From DATJGR01 sp963812255 (GTDB lineage: Bacteria > Pseudomonadota > Gammaproteobacteria > Pseudomonadales > Azotimanducaceae), in NCBI GenBank assembly GCA_963812255.1, contig CAWEUM010000007.1:1-64000 (forward strand): a stretch of 64,000 nt of DNA. Reading direction: 5' to 3'. Below are positions 1 through 8,695 of this stretch, piece after piece. A program made the translations under genes and the position numbers. The notes under the pieces are model-generated. The model made no database searches. It had not been told where the DNA came from and saw only the letters and a list, made by a program, of their open reading frames with translations. Position 1 is the first letter of the stretch, and each line of letters begins with the position of its first letter.

Positions 1-114
1 CGGACTCTGTAAAGCTTTATCTGGTGCGGGTTTTAGAGGTTTTGTCACGAATATGGCACAACGTAGTACACGTCTATATACTGCTCGGACCCGTTAAGCC
101 GCGCAGGTTACTCC

Positions 115-1144
115 ATGACGCCAGGCATCACCGAGCGCAAAGGCGTGCGAGGAACGCGATACAAGGTTCAGGTTCGACGCGCCGGACATCCACCGATCAC
201 CAAGACCTTCGGCACGCTGAAAGCGGCGGAGGCGTTCAAACGCAGGACCGAGGGCGACATCGAGAACGGCATCGCGTCGCCTCGCCTCGCTGCGAAGACG
301 ACCACGCTGAACGAGCTATCGACGACTACCTACCGACGACAGAAGGCTTCAAGGATTGGCGTGCGACCCCGCGCGCGCCGCATTCTGGCGGCGCGCGTTA
401 GGCCCCTACTCACTCGCAAACGTGACTTCCGAACGGATCACAGACGCGCTCGACGACTATGCAGCCGATCACAAGCCTGTTTCGTGCAATCGCCTGCTGT
501 CGTGTCTGCGACAGATTCTCAAGATCGCGGTGCGCCGCAAACTCATCTCTGTGAATCCTGCGTCGAAGGACTACGTTCCGAATCGGGGAGAGCCGATCGG
601 ACGCCAGCGCACCATCACCGCCCCCGAATGGAAGCGGCTGCGAACAGCGGCTGCGCGGTCACCGTGCGACGAACTGTTGCCCCTGCTCGTCGTACTCAAG
701 GAATCTGCGATGCGACTCTCCGAGGTGACGGAACTCGATGTGAGTCGCGTTGATCTTGAGCACGGCACCGCGCGGCTGTTGGTGACCAAGACCGATAGAG
801 CGCGCACCGTGGCACTCACGCCCCCGGCCGTCGATGCCTTGAAGTCCATCGCGCCGACGCCTGACGGCCGCTTCTTCCGTCTCAATCAAGATCAGCTGCG
901 CCACGCCTTTCGCGGCGCGCTGAAGGCGGCGGGAATCGGTCCTGATGCGCGGGGCGAACCGATCGTGTTTCACACATTCAGGCACTCGCTCGCGTCCGCA
1001 CTCGCCGCCAATGGCGCCAGCATCTTCGAGATGAAGGCCGTTACGGGACACGCCAAAGCGTCGAGCCTCGACCGCTACGTGAAGACCAACGAAACGACGG
1101 CGCACTCAGTGCTCGCGAAGTTGGCGAAGGTGACGAAGTCGTGA
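115..1144 (+). pseudogene. Tyrosine recombinase/integrase, broken by two frameshifts
   Basis: The reading frame starts at ATG 115 with an N-terminal arm-binding-type domain. It must shift near 310-320 and again near 355-375 to join the C-terminal part, which is open from 356 to 1144. The C-terminal catalytic domain still shows the tyrosine recombinase residues in order: Arg in ESAMRLSEV, Lys in LVTKTDRAR, HxxR in HTFRHS, His in VTGHAK and the nucleophile Tyr in LDRYVKT. Such enzymes integrate and excise phages and islands at tRNA genes. With two frameshifts no full-length enzyme can be made unless they are sequence errors. The next gene starts inside its stop codon. Confidence 0.85.
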
Positions 1145-1663
1145 CGGAACCTGACTGGCGAGAACTGTTCAAACCGAACGGCGTGGAATACGTGACCGCA
1201 CTTCTGCGAGAAGCTCTCGACCAGCAATCACACGACGGCTATAAACCGCAACTGCATACGTTTCTGAGCGAGAAACTGCAGCCTCTGATCAAGGTCTATC
1301 TGAGCGAGTCGAAGCGTTCCCGAATGGCAGGCTCGACACGGATCGAGCCATATTGTGTTGGCACTGCTGCTCGACATCTTCGTCGCGGATCTGATTGGCC
1401 GCATCGCCACCGCGACGGTCACCAACTCCGATCCGGACGAACTCAGTTCACGGTGGCATCAACTCGTGTCACATGGCCCGAATTCCGCGAGACAGTCCGG
1501 CGGTAAAGAGTCAGTGAAGCGGCGCCTAGAAAAACGCGAGGCCGACATCGCAAGCGCCGCCGCCGCGCTCAATCGACTCGTCCGGAGGAACGACGTTAAG
1601 GAATACCAGCTAACAGACATCGCCTCCGAGTCCAAATTACCGCTGGCCAGGTCCAAAAGCTGA
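1141..1663 (+). pseudogene. Hypothetical phage-element protein, frameshifted
   Basis: GTG at 1141 overlaps the integrase TGA by 4 bp, so the gene was probably translationally coupled to it. The first frame reads sensibly to about 1,345. The rest continues in another frame from about 1,355 with a hydrophobic stretch (LALLLDIFVADLIG) followed by a charged, probably helical tail ending at 1663. Joining the two gives a protein of about 170 residues. I recognise no family. Confidence 0.5.
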
Positions 1664-1785
1664 CGCTGTTTGAGATCCGCAAGCGCGCTTCGTGCGCCAC
1701 GAAGTGACTTAACGGCGCGTTTTCTGCGCGATTGCGCGCACCCCTGTAGAACTGGCTGCACCACTTCAACCACAGGTGCAGCATC

Positions 1786-2094
1786 TTGGACAACAACGCC
1801 GACGACCTATCCTGCCTGATGGCACGCGATCCGTTCATCGCCAAGTTTGGCGAAACGCTCGATATGACCGCGCTCTCGATCGACGAGCAGTTGCGCAAAC
1901 GAAGGATCAACGGTCTGGTCGATAGCGGCGCAGTCGTTGAACTGAAGACCAGACCGAACCAACAACGGTTCAAGGTCCTGATTCACGTTCCGAAATACGC
2001 ACGCTGGCTGACGGACCCTGACGGCGCGGTGCGTGCGGAGCGTGAGCGCATCAAGGCTCAACGGCGCATCGCTGAGTCGAGGCAAACTGCATGA
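1786..2094 (+). CDS. Hypothetical small phage-element protein
   Basis: A 102-residue frame opened by TTG at 1786. It is charged and soluble-looking, with a basic C-terminal helix (ERERIKAQRR). No known domain is recognised. Its stop overlaps an ATG at 2091. The position between integrase and replication ATPase suggests an early or regulatory gene of the element. A different start is possible because no strong ribosome binding site precedes the TTG. Confidence 0.5.
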   Translation: MDNNADDLSCLMARDPFIAKFGETLDMTALSIDEQLRKRRINGLVDSGAVVELKTRPNQQRFKVLIHVPKYARWLTDPDGAVRAERERIKAQRRIAESRQTA

Positions 2095-2303
2095 AAAACG
2101 GCGCGAACCTTTTGGGGACGCGCCGTAGTACGAATCGAACCAGCAACCGAATCGTACTGCATCCCGCCGCCCATCGACAACACTGTCGCTGCCTGCGCTG
2201 CACGCGCATCCGCGTCGCTCGCGCTTTTCGTAGCGCCGCTGACTGGCGCCTGTTGAATGCGCACCGCGCGCACCTCGCTCGACACGTTAGCGGCGCGCCA
2301 TGA
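2091..2303 (+). CDS. Possible small Arg/Cys-rich protein, weakly supported
   Basis: ATG 2091 overlaps the preceding stop (ATGA), and the stop at 2301-2303 overlaps the ATG of the helicase gene (ATGA), the same coupling as elsewhere in this element. The 70-residue product is unusually Arg-rich with a CRCLRC motif. Another frame over 2,130-2,253 also reads like protein (VRIEPATESYC onward), so the true gene here may be frameshifted. The spacing argues for a gene; the composition argues against this exact frame. Confidence 0.3.
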   Translation: MKNGANLLGTRRSTNRTSNRIVLHPAAHRQHCRCLRCTRIRVARAFRSAADWRLLNAHRAHLARHVSGAP

Positions 2304-3613
2304 GCGAGCCCAACGACTACCTGCCATCTGCGGATCTGGTCGAGCGCATGAGCGTGTCTCTTCGACATAAGCAGGCGAAGGCTCAAACGTTAGATATTTC
2401 GCAAGACGACATTCCCGGCGCCATCACGATGGACATGCGATTCCCGTTGATCGACGCAGCCGAACTTCTTGAACACATCGAACCGCCGGAATACATCGCC
2501 GACGGATTGCTCGAGAAAGGCGTCACCTGCGGATTGATCGGATCGCCCGAATCGGGCAAGTCTTTGTTCGTGCAACACATGGCTGCATGCGTCTCCACTG
2601 GGCAACCATTCTTCGGCCGCGAAGTGACCCCCGGGCTCGTCGTGTATCTGTGTGGCGAGGGATACCACGGCATCGCGCGCCGACTCCAAGCGATCGAGGC
2701 ACATCACCAGCTCGGACTGGCCAACGCGGCGTTCGTCATATCGAAGTGCGGCGCCTCGTTTTTGTCGGCAATGGAAGTGATGCGCGTGCGGCTCGCAATC
2801 GAGGCGGCTGAACAGCGTTTCGGGCCAATGGTGTTGCTGATCGTGGACACGCTGGCGCGCTTCCTGGCGCCTGGCGATGAGTCGAAGGCCCAGGACATGG
2901 GCGCGTATCTGAACGCGGTGGAGACGCTGCGAGGCGAGGCTACAGCGATCACGCTGCATCATCCCGGACATGGCGATGCGCAGCGTGGGCGCGGTTCCAG
3001 TTCGTGGCGCGGCGGTATCGATGCCGAGTTCACGCTCGCATCCGCCAACGACATCATCACCGTGACATGCCAGAAGATGAAGGACGGCGAACGGCCAATG
3101 CCGTTCTCGTTCAAGGTGACCCCCGCGCCGACAAAGTTATGTCGAGATGATGGATCACCGATGAACTCGGTGGTGATCGTGCCGACTGACACCGCCGTCG
3201 TGATGACGAAACCGTCCGGCAAGAATCAGTCGACACTGTTGGCAGAGCTCGAGAAGCGGAACGATGTCGCATGGACCGATAACGAACTGCGCGAGATTGC
3301 CCGCGGTCTCGGTATGCACAAGAACAGTGCCCGAACGGCGGTGATCGGACTGCGCAATCTTGGCTACCTGGTCGGCACCGTTGGGGGCAGCTCCCTCGCG
3401 AATGGTGGGCAATCTGCCCACGGGACGGAAGGAACGGAACGGGACGGAAACACCAATCCGTCCCGGACATTTGGGGACGTAAGGGACGACGTATCTTTAG
3501 ATACGTCCCTACGTCCCCTGTCTACGTCCCGACAACAAACAACCCCAACAACGTGCCCGAAGTGCGACGGCGAAGGCTGTCGTCATTGCCAACCGAATGG
3601 AGAAACAAAATGA
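2300..3613 (+). CDS. RepA-like AAA ATPase/helicase (AAA_25 type)
   Basis: A 437-residue P-loop ATPase. Walker A is GSPESGKS at residues 81-88, Walker B is VLLIVDT at about 178-184, and a TLHHPGH motif plus RGSSSWRGG follow, the pattern of hexameric RepA/KaiC-type helicases of plasmids and phages. The C-terminal third is Ser/Thr/Asp-rich and ends in a Cys cluster (CPKCDGEGCRHC) that may bind zinc. It probably unwinds the element's DNA for replication. ATG 2300 overlaps the upstream stop, and its own stop overlaps ATG 3610, so it sits inside a coupled operon. Confidence 0.85.
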   Translation: MSEPNDYLPSADLVERMSVSLRHKQAKAQTLDISQDDIPGAITMDMRFPLIDAAELLEHIEPPEYIADGLLEKGVTCGLIGSPESGKSLFVQHMAACVSTGQPFFGREVTPGLVVYLCGEGYHGIARRLQAIEAHHQLGLANAAFVISKCGASFLSAMEVMRVRLAIEAAEQRFGPMVLLIVDTLARFLAPGDESKAQDMGAYLNAVETLRGEATAITLHHPGHGDAQRGRGSSSWRGGIDAEFTLASANDIITVTCQKMKDGERPMPFSFKVTPAPTKLCRDDGSPMNSVVIVPTDTAVVMTKPSGKNQSTLLAELEKRNDVAWTDNELREIARGLGMHKNSARTAVIGLRNLGYLVGTVGGSSLANGGQSAHGTEGTERDGNTNPSRTFGDVRDDVSLDTSLRPLSTSRQQTTPTTCPKCDGEGCRHCQPNGETK

Positions 3614-3765
3614 ACAACGTCATTGGATTCCCATACCACAAGGCCAAGGTGCTGCGTGGTCAGTCTGTCATCGAGTACAGGGACAACCCAGCGTATGCGC
3701 CGCGCTCATTGCTCGAAGCACTGCACCGCGCCGAACACGACGAACCACCACCAGACGCAGCATAA
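3610..3765 (+). CDS. Hypothetical 51-residue phage-element protein
   Basis: ATG 3610 overlaps the helicase TGA (ATGA). The product begins MNNVIGFPYHKAKVL and ends in an acidic, Pro-rich tail. No domain is recognised. Coupling to the helicase supports the gene as real. Confidence 0.55.
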   Translation: MNNVIGFPYHKAKVLRGQSVIEYRDNPAYAPRSLLEALHRAEHDEPPPDAA

Positions 3766-3774
3766 GGAGCCGAT

Positions 3775-4098
3775 ATGTCAGGACTCTACAACACAGCCAG
3801 ATGGCAACGGCGACGTGCGCAGCAACTCAAGGATCACCCACTCTGCAAACTCTGCTCTGACATGCGCGCCCGCGTGACAGAGGCGACGGTCGCCGATCAC
3901 GTCATACCGCATCGAGGTAGTGAACACCTGTTCTGGTACGGCGAGCTGCAGAGCCTGTGCGCCGAATGCCATAGCGGATGGAAGCAGGAGATGGAAACGA
4001 CGGGACACATTTCAGGTTGTGATCTCAACGGAATTCCACTCGATCCCTCGCACCCCTGGCGCATCGAACTAAACAACACCTCCGGGGGGCCGAAATGA
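3775..4098 (+). CDS. HNH endonuclease
   Basis: A 107-residue protein with the HNH fold signature: CKLC at residues 24-27, DHVIPHR at 41-47 and LCAECHS at 61-67, so both zinc knuckles and the catalytic His are present. An AAGGAG ribosome binding site lies 7 bases before ATG 3775. HNH proteins next to terminase genes of HK97-like phages act with the large terminase to cut DNA during packaging, and its position upstream of TerS and TerL fits that job. Confidence 0.9.
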   Translation: MSGLYNTARWQRRRAQQLKDHPLCKLCSDMRARVTEATVADHVIPHRGSEHLFWYGELQSLCAECHSGWKQEMETTGHISGCDLNGIPLDPSHPWRIELNNTSGGPK

Positions 4099-4178
4099 GC
4101 TTTTTCGAAGCGAATCCACAGGACCGGGCTGGGTCATTAACGCTGCGCGCTATGTATTTTGACCGGAGAACACCATGA
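4095..4178 (+). CDS. Possible 27-residue microprotein coupled to terminase
   Basis: ATG 4095 overlaps the HNH stop, and its own TGA at 4176-4178 overlaps ATG 4175 of the small terminase, so ATGA junctions occur on both sides. The product starts MSFFEANPQDRAG. It may be a real microprotein or only a translational coupling leader that carries ribosomes to TerS. Support comes from the overlaps alone. Confidence 0.4.
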   Translation: MSFFEANPQDRAGSLTLRAMYFDRRTP

Positions 4179-4555
4179 GCAACCTCACCTCGACCCCAAC
4201 GGCTCTACCACAGCGACCCCAGCCACCCCGTGGGCTACCCAAGGACGCGAGCGCGCATTGGCGTCAGATCGTCGCCCTGTACCCCGTGGATCACTTCCAG
4301 GGCGCCAATCTCGGTCTACTGGAGCAACTCTGCCGGGCTCGCGCATTCGTCGCGCAGTGTGACCGCGGTATTGCGCGCCGTGGGCTGCTGCTGAAGGGCA
4401 AGTTGAATCCTCTGATTCAGGCGCGCGCATCCGGCTGGGCGGAAGTCCGGGCGTGCTGCACGAAGTTGCGGCTGGCGATCTCGAGCACGACGCGCGCCGA
4501 GGCTGCTGGTGCGCGTTCTGATCCGAAGCACCAGTTGCGGAAGCCGTGGCAATGA
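4175..4555 (+). CDS. Phage terminase small subunit (P27 family)
   Basis: A 126-residue protein with the P27 small-terminase layout: a Pro-rich N-terminus (LPQRPQPPRGLPKDA), a helical W-R-Q-I-V core, a linker around LLKGKLNPLIQARA, and a basic tail. It recognises viral DNA and hands it to the large terminase. It lies directly before TerL and overlaps its start. GGAGAAC precedes ATG 4175. Confidence 0.85.
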   Translation: MSNLTSTPTALPQRPQPPRGLPKDASAHWRQIVALYPVDHFQGANLGLLEQLCRARAFVAQCDRGIARRGLLLKGKLNPLIQARASGWAEVRACCTKLRLAISSTTRAEAAGARSDPKHQLRKPWQ

Positions 4556-6081
4556 AGTTTACCGGCGCCGATGCGGCGGAATGGATCGAACGGGTATGCA
4601 AGATACCCAAGGGACCGAGGGTTGGCGATCCGGTGGTGTTGCTGCCGTTCCAGCGGCAGATTCTCGACAAGATCTTCGATACGCCGACAAGGCGCTGCAT
4701 CGTGTCCATGGGCCGGCAGAACTCCAAGACCGTGCTCGCCGCATACCTGTTGCTGCTGCATCTGGCCGGACCACGCCACCAGGTCAACGGATTATGTGTA
4801 AGTTCCGCGTTGACCCGGGAACAGGCGGCGATCCTGTTCGATGCGGCGGCGAAGATCGTACGGCTATCGCCGGAACTGTCGGCGACGGTCGACATTGCGG
4901 AATTCACCAAGACGCTGAAGTGCCCGGAGTTGGGTACCCAATACCGTGCGCTATCGAGCGACGCGCCAACGCAACTCGGTCTGTCGCCGTTCTTCATCGT
5001 CCACGACGAACTCGGCGCGGTAGTCGGTCCGTATTCGAAACTCTATGACGTGCTCGAATCCGGTTCCGGCGTTACGCAGCCGCTCTCGGTGATCATCTCG
5101 ACGCAGGCGCGCAGCGATGCCGATCTGCTATCGCGATTGATCGACGATGCCGAGACCGGCGCCGATCCGAAGACGAAGTTGTGCTTTTGGACGTCAGATC
5201 CGGAAGCCGACCCGTTCACCGAATCGACCTGGCTATCAGCCAATCCCGCGCTCGGTGCATTCCTGAACGCCGATGAAGTGCGGGCACAAGCGGAAACGGC
5301 GCGGCGGATGCCGAGTCAGGAGGCGAGCTTTCGCAACCTGATCTTGAATCAACGGATTGATTCGGTATCCGCGTTTGTCTCGCCTGGCGTATGGGCGGAG
5401 AACGGTGCAGACCCGACGCCCCTGGATGGTCGCTCGCTCTACGGCGGACTGGACCTCGCATCGGTCAACGATTTGACCGCGTTGGTGTTGGTCGATGACG
5501 TGGATGGCTCAACCCATACGTTCGCGTGGATGCCGGAAGAGGGACTCGCCGAGAAGTCGCGGCTTGACAAGGTCGAATACACGCAATGGGCGCGAGAGGG
5601 GTTGCTGTTGACGACCCCCGGACGCGCGCAGAACTACGATCATGTCGCGGCGTTCATGCGCCAGTTGTTCAACCGTTGCGACATCAGAGCGATCGCATTC
5701 GACCGCGCCTTCATGCGGTTTCTGAAGCCGTGTCTCACGCGCGCCGGATTCACTGATGCAGAACTCGAACGATTCATTGATTTCGGCCAGGGCTTTCTGT
5801 CGATGGCGCCAGCGATCCGCGAACTCGAGACGCGGTTGCTGCAAAACAAACTCAAACACGGCAATCACCCGGTATTGCGGATGTGCGCTGCGAACGCGGC
5901 CGTAGTGATCGATGACGCCGGCAATCGCAAATTCACGAAACGCAAATCGACCGGCCGGATCGATGCGCTGGTGAGTCTGGCCATGGCGTGTGGCGTCATA
6001 CCACTGGTCAACGTGGAGCCACCAGTCGACTACAAGATTTTCTTCGTTGGACCAGACGACGGACGCAAAGGAATCTGGTGA
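4552..6081 (+). CDS. Phage terminase large subunit
   Basis: 509 residues from ATG 4552, which overlaps the TerS stop; GTG 4546 is an alternative. The packaging ATPase has Walker A-like SMGRQNSKT at residues 52-60 and Walker B FFIVHDE at about 147-153. The nuclease half starts at GGLDLAS and ends with the acidic/basic KRKSTGRIDALVSLAMA region, the usual RNase H-like nuclease end of this family. It pumps DNA into proheads. The full-length, uninterrupted frame contrasts with the broken integrase. Confidence 0.92.
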   Translation: MKFTGADAAEWIERVCKIPKGPRVGDPVVLLPFQRQILDKIFDTPTRRCIVSMGRQNSKTVLAAYLLLLHLAGPRHQVNGLCVSSALTREQAAILFDAAAKIVRLSPELSATVDIAEFTKTLKCPELGTQYRALSSDAPTQLGLSPFFIVHDELGAVVGPYSKLYDVLESGSGVTQPLSVIISTQARSDADLLSRLIDDAETGADPKTKLCFWTSDPEADPFTESTWLSANPALGAFLNADEVRAQAETARRMPSQEASFRNLILNQRIDSVSAFVSPGVWAENGADPTPLDGRSLYGGLDLASVNDLTALVLVDDVDGSTHTFAWMPEEGLAEKSRLDKVEYTQWAREGLLLTTPGRAQNYDHVAAFMRQLFNRCDIRAIAFDRAFMRFLKPCLTRAGFTDAELERFIDFGQGFLSMAPAIRELETRLLQNKLKHGNHPVLRMCAANAAVVIDDAGNRKFTKRKSTGRIDALVSLAMACGVIPLVNVEPPVDYKIFFVGPDDGRKGIW

Positions 6082-6494
6082 CCGCCAGCACCGCCATAGA
6101 AACGGCAGCGGCACTCGGCATATCTGTGTCGACGCTGCGCCGCTGGGTTGCTGACGGTGCGCCGGTTGCGCGCATGGGACGACGCGGTCGCGCCTGCGCG
6201 GCGCTGTACGACGTCCGCGCAGTCCGGGCGTGGCGCAATGCCAATGACACCGAAGCCGCGCTGCTGGCGTTCGCGGGTGAGGTTCCGCAGCTGGTTGCGG
6301 CTGCTGTCGAGCACGCATTCAACGAAACGGAGCTCGAATTCGACAAGCGACGCATTGCCGGGGTGTTCGCTGGCGTGTGGTACGTAGTTGCCGCGGCATT
6401 GCTGGACCGTCTGCGCCACGACGTTGGCGGCGTTCCTGAATTGAGTTGCATTCCCGCGGCGATCGAGCGCCTTCGTAAAATCGCCAGCAAATGA
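6078..6494 (+). CDS. HTH-domain phage protein
   Basis: GTG 6078 overlaps the TerL stop (GTGA), giving 138 residues. The N-terminus reads ETAAALGISVSTLRRWV, a clear helix-turn-helix of the terminase Nu1 or MerR-like type, followed by DVRAVRAWR. The C-terminal part is helical and unfamiliar. It might help DNA recognition during packaging or be a small regulator. No portal gene stands in this place, where HK97-like phages usually have one. Confidence 0.7.
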   Translation: MTASTAIETAAALGISVSTLRRWVADGAPVARMGRRGRACAALYDVRAVRAWRNANDTEAALLAFAGEVPQLVAAAVEHAFNETELEFDKRRIAGVFAGVWYVVAAALLDRLRHDVGGVPELSCIPAAIERLRKIASK

Positions 6495-6548
6495 GCGATT
6501 AAATCCCATGTTGGTATCGTCGCTCGAAATCACCGACAGGAAACCGTG

Positions 6549-7664
6549 ATGGATCAACTCGAACGAAGCGCATTGAATCGAGCACAAGCAGCGTTGAGCG
6601 TTGCACTGGGCGGCATGCCGGCCGACACCAGCGCGGGCGAGTTTGTGCAGCTTGCCAAGTCCCTGATGATTGCGGGCAGCTCATTCGGCGCGCGAGATGT
6701 CGTACCAGCAAATTGCAGCCGGGCGCGCGCGGTGTTGGAAAAGGCTTCGGTTGGCGGTGCCAGTCTGAATTCGCCGGATTGGGGTAACGAGCTGGCGGGC
6801 TACGGCAGCCTGGTCGATGGTTTCATCACAGCGCTACGAGGCCTGGGTGCATTCGACAGCATGATTCCCAGCATGCGCCGTGTGCCGCTGCGGACACGCC
6901 TTGCAGTGAGTTCGAGTGGCGCCACGGGTTCGTCAGACTCGGATGGCGTGGCGACACCGATCGGCAAGCTGCAGCTCGCAAATCAGTGGCTCGAGCCGCT
7001 CCGGGCAACGGCGATCATCGTCTTGACGAACGAGCTGTTGCGCGTTGGCGGAGCCGCGGCCAACGTGTTTCTGGCATCAGAACTGAAGCGCGCGTGCATC
7101 GCCACTACCGATCGCACGTTTCTCGCCACGATTACCAGCGGCGCAGCGGTGACGCTATCGACCGGCACGGCTGCGACCAACGTCGTTGCTGACTTGGCGT
7201 CGCTGCTCGCACAAATAGACATCGGCGACTCGTCGAAGCTGTTCCTGATCGCGCAGCCGGACGCCGTTGCGCGCCTGGCGCTGCGCATGCAAGCGGCTGG
7301 GTATCGGGACATTGGCGTCAACGGTGGTCAACTGGCCGGCATTACCGTCGTGCCGTCTAGCGAAACAGCCGACGTGGTCGTTGGATCGCCGGAGGTGAGC
7401 CTGCCGACAGCGATTTTGGCCGACGCCGACGCCATCGTTTTCGACGACGCCACCCTGACGCTCGACGCGACGACACGGACGACAATCGAAATGTCGAGTA
7501 CGCCTTCGAGCCGCTCGACGGTGACCGGGTCTCCGGAAGTACCGGTCGGATCGACCGCGGTCTCGATGTTCCAAACTGGCGGCGCCGCGTTGAAGGCAAC
7601 ACGCTGGCTTGGTGCTGAGGTGATTCGATCCGGCGTCGCCGTTCTGACGGGAGTGCAGTGGTGA
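6549..7664 (+). CDS. Phage major capsid protein, HK97 fold
   Basis: 371 residues from ATG 6549 (GTG 6546 is in frame). The sequence has the HK97-type order: an alpha-helical N-terminal scaffold region, a Gly/Ser linker (about residues 115-140), then alternating beta/helix A-domain text such as LRATAIIVLTNELL and a C-terminal QTGGAALKATRW strand typical of this family. It forms the capsid shell after cleavage by the prohead protease at 7832-8389. Here capsid precedes protease, the reverse of the common order. Confidence 0.82.
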   Translation: MDQLERSALNRAQAALSVALGGMPADTSAGEFVQLAKSLMIAGSSFGARDVVPANCSRARAVLEKASVGGASLNSPDWGNELAGYGSLVDGFITALRGLGAFDSMIPSMRRVPLRTRLAVSSSGATGSSDSDGVATPIGKLQLANQWLEPLRATAIIVLTNELLRVGGAAANVFLASELKRACIATTDRTFLATITSGAAVTLSTGTAATNVVADLASLLAQIDIGDSSKLFLIAQPDAVARLALRMQAAGYRDIGVNGGQLAGITVVPSSETADVVVGSPEVSLPTAILADADAIVFDDATLTLDATTRTTIEMSSTPSSRSTVTGSPEVPVGSTAVSMFQTGGAALKATRWLGAEVIRSGVAVLTGVQW

Positions 7665-7835
7665 TCAGGAAACCAACCGAAAAGCAGGCCGCCGCGATTC
7701 TCGAACTCGGGCTCAACGCGATGAAAAGCGACCCCGTTCGCGCACTTGCAATCTGACATCGGACGACTCGCCGAGCTCGTCAGCGAGTTGCAGGCGCGCA
7801 TTGAGCTGCTGGAGAAAGGTAGGAAGAAACGGTGA
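7661..7835 (+). pseudogene. Small phage protein with a frameshift, between capsid and protease
   Basis: GTG 7661 overlaps the capsid stop (GTGA). The first frame ends at 7756 after 31 residues, but a second frame from about 7746 continues as LQSDIGRLAELVSELQ and ends at 7835, exactly overlapping the protease GTG start. Joining them gives about 57 residues with a coiled-coil C-terminus. It could be a programmed frameshift or a one-base deletion. Confidence 0.5.
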
Positions 7836-8389
7836 ACACGCAAGACATTCTCGCCGAAGGGCAGGAGTTGCTGTGCCGACTCGAGGCGACAGAGAGCCGC
7901 AGACGGCCGCCGATTGAACCGAAACAGATCGAACCCGTGCGACCGGATTTTCATCACATCCGCAGCGGTGAAACCGAGACGCTTTGGCTCGATCGTGCCG
8001 GGCGCAAGATTCACGGCACGGCGAGCACGTCCACGGTGAACTCGCACAACTATGCGTTGTTGGCCAAGGGTTGCTCGATTCTATTGCCGGTTCCGCTTCT
8101 CGGATCGCATGAACCGGGCCGTATCGGATGGGTGGTGTATGCGCGAAAGACGCCGACATCGATCTACGTGCAAGCGACGATCGACGACAACGAGATTGGC
8201 GACCTTGCATGGTCGTTGGTGATGCGCGGCGAACTCAAAGGCTTCTCGGGTGCCGCAGATCACTCGACGATGCGCCTGCAAGGCCATGTGAACGGCATCA
8301 AAATCTATGACGCCTGGCGGCTGAAAGAGGTTTCGCTGTGCGAGCGTGGCGCGAACCCCGATTGCAACGACGTGAGAGTCTGCGCATGA
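7832..8389 (+). CDS. HK97 family prohead protease
   Basis: 185 residues opened by GTG 7832. The family signature is present: LLGSHEPGRIGWV with the catalytic His, RGELKGFSGA with the catalytic Ser, and WRLKEVSLCERGANPDC near the end. It would process the capsid protein and then itself inside the prohead. Its GTG and its stop both overlap neighbouring genes, so it is part of the same coupled operon. Confidence 0.88.
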   Translation: MNTQDILAEGQELLCRLEATESRRRPPIEPKQIEPVRPDFHHIRSGETETLWLDRAGRKIHGTASTSTVNSHNYALLAKGCSILLPVPLLGSHEPGRIGWVVYARKTPTSIYVQATIDDNEIGDLAWSLVMRGELKGFSGAADHSTMRLQGHVNGIKIYDAWRLKEVSLCERGANPDCNDVRVCA

Positions 8390-8598
8390 AAGTAAATCCG
8401 CTGATCGCTCTGAAAATTCGCTGGTTAGAACGTCAGTATCCGACGAGCGACGTCGTGATTTGCGAATCCAGTACCGAAGACGACGTTGGCGCGATCATTT
8501 ACCACTATGGCGAGGACGCCGAGAAGTACGGCGAGTTTTCAGCGGTGAAGTTGACGGCATTCACCGTGATCAGCAACGTGCAACAGAGGAGCGCATAA
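8386..8598 (+). CDS. Hypothetical 70-residue phage-element protein
   Basis: ATG 8386 overlaps the protease stop. The product starts MKVNPLIALKIRWLE and is acidic in the middle (ESSTEDDVGA). No domain recognised; head-tail connectors are usually longer. It is the last clear gene of the packaging operon. Confidence 0.5.
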   Translation: MKVNPLIALKIRWLERQYPTSDVVICESSTEDDVGAIIYHYGEDAEKYGEFSAVKLTAFTVISNVQQRSA

Positions 8599-8599
8599 C

Positions 8600-8695
8600 A
8601 TGCCGGCTGTAGCTGCGGTCCTGCTGACCCATCGCAAAACAGGTGGCGCGCCGGGTCATGCACGGATGTGCGTCGGCGACGTTGGAGAGTGGCCG
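8600..8695 (+). pseudogene. Possible truncated start of a phage gene
   Basis: ATG 8600 follows the previous stop by one base. The frame stays open to 8923, but from 8696 on it lies antisense to the nuclease gene, so only the first 32 codons could be original. This may mark where the packaging operon was cut by insertion of the nuclease cargo. Confidence 0.25.
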
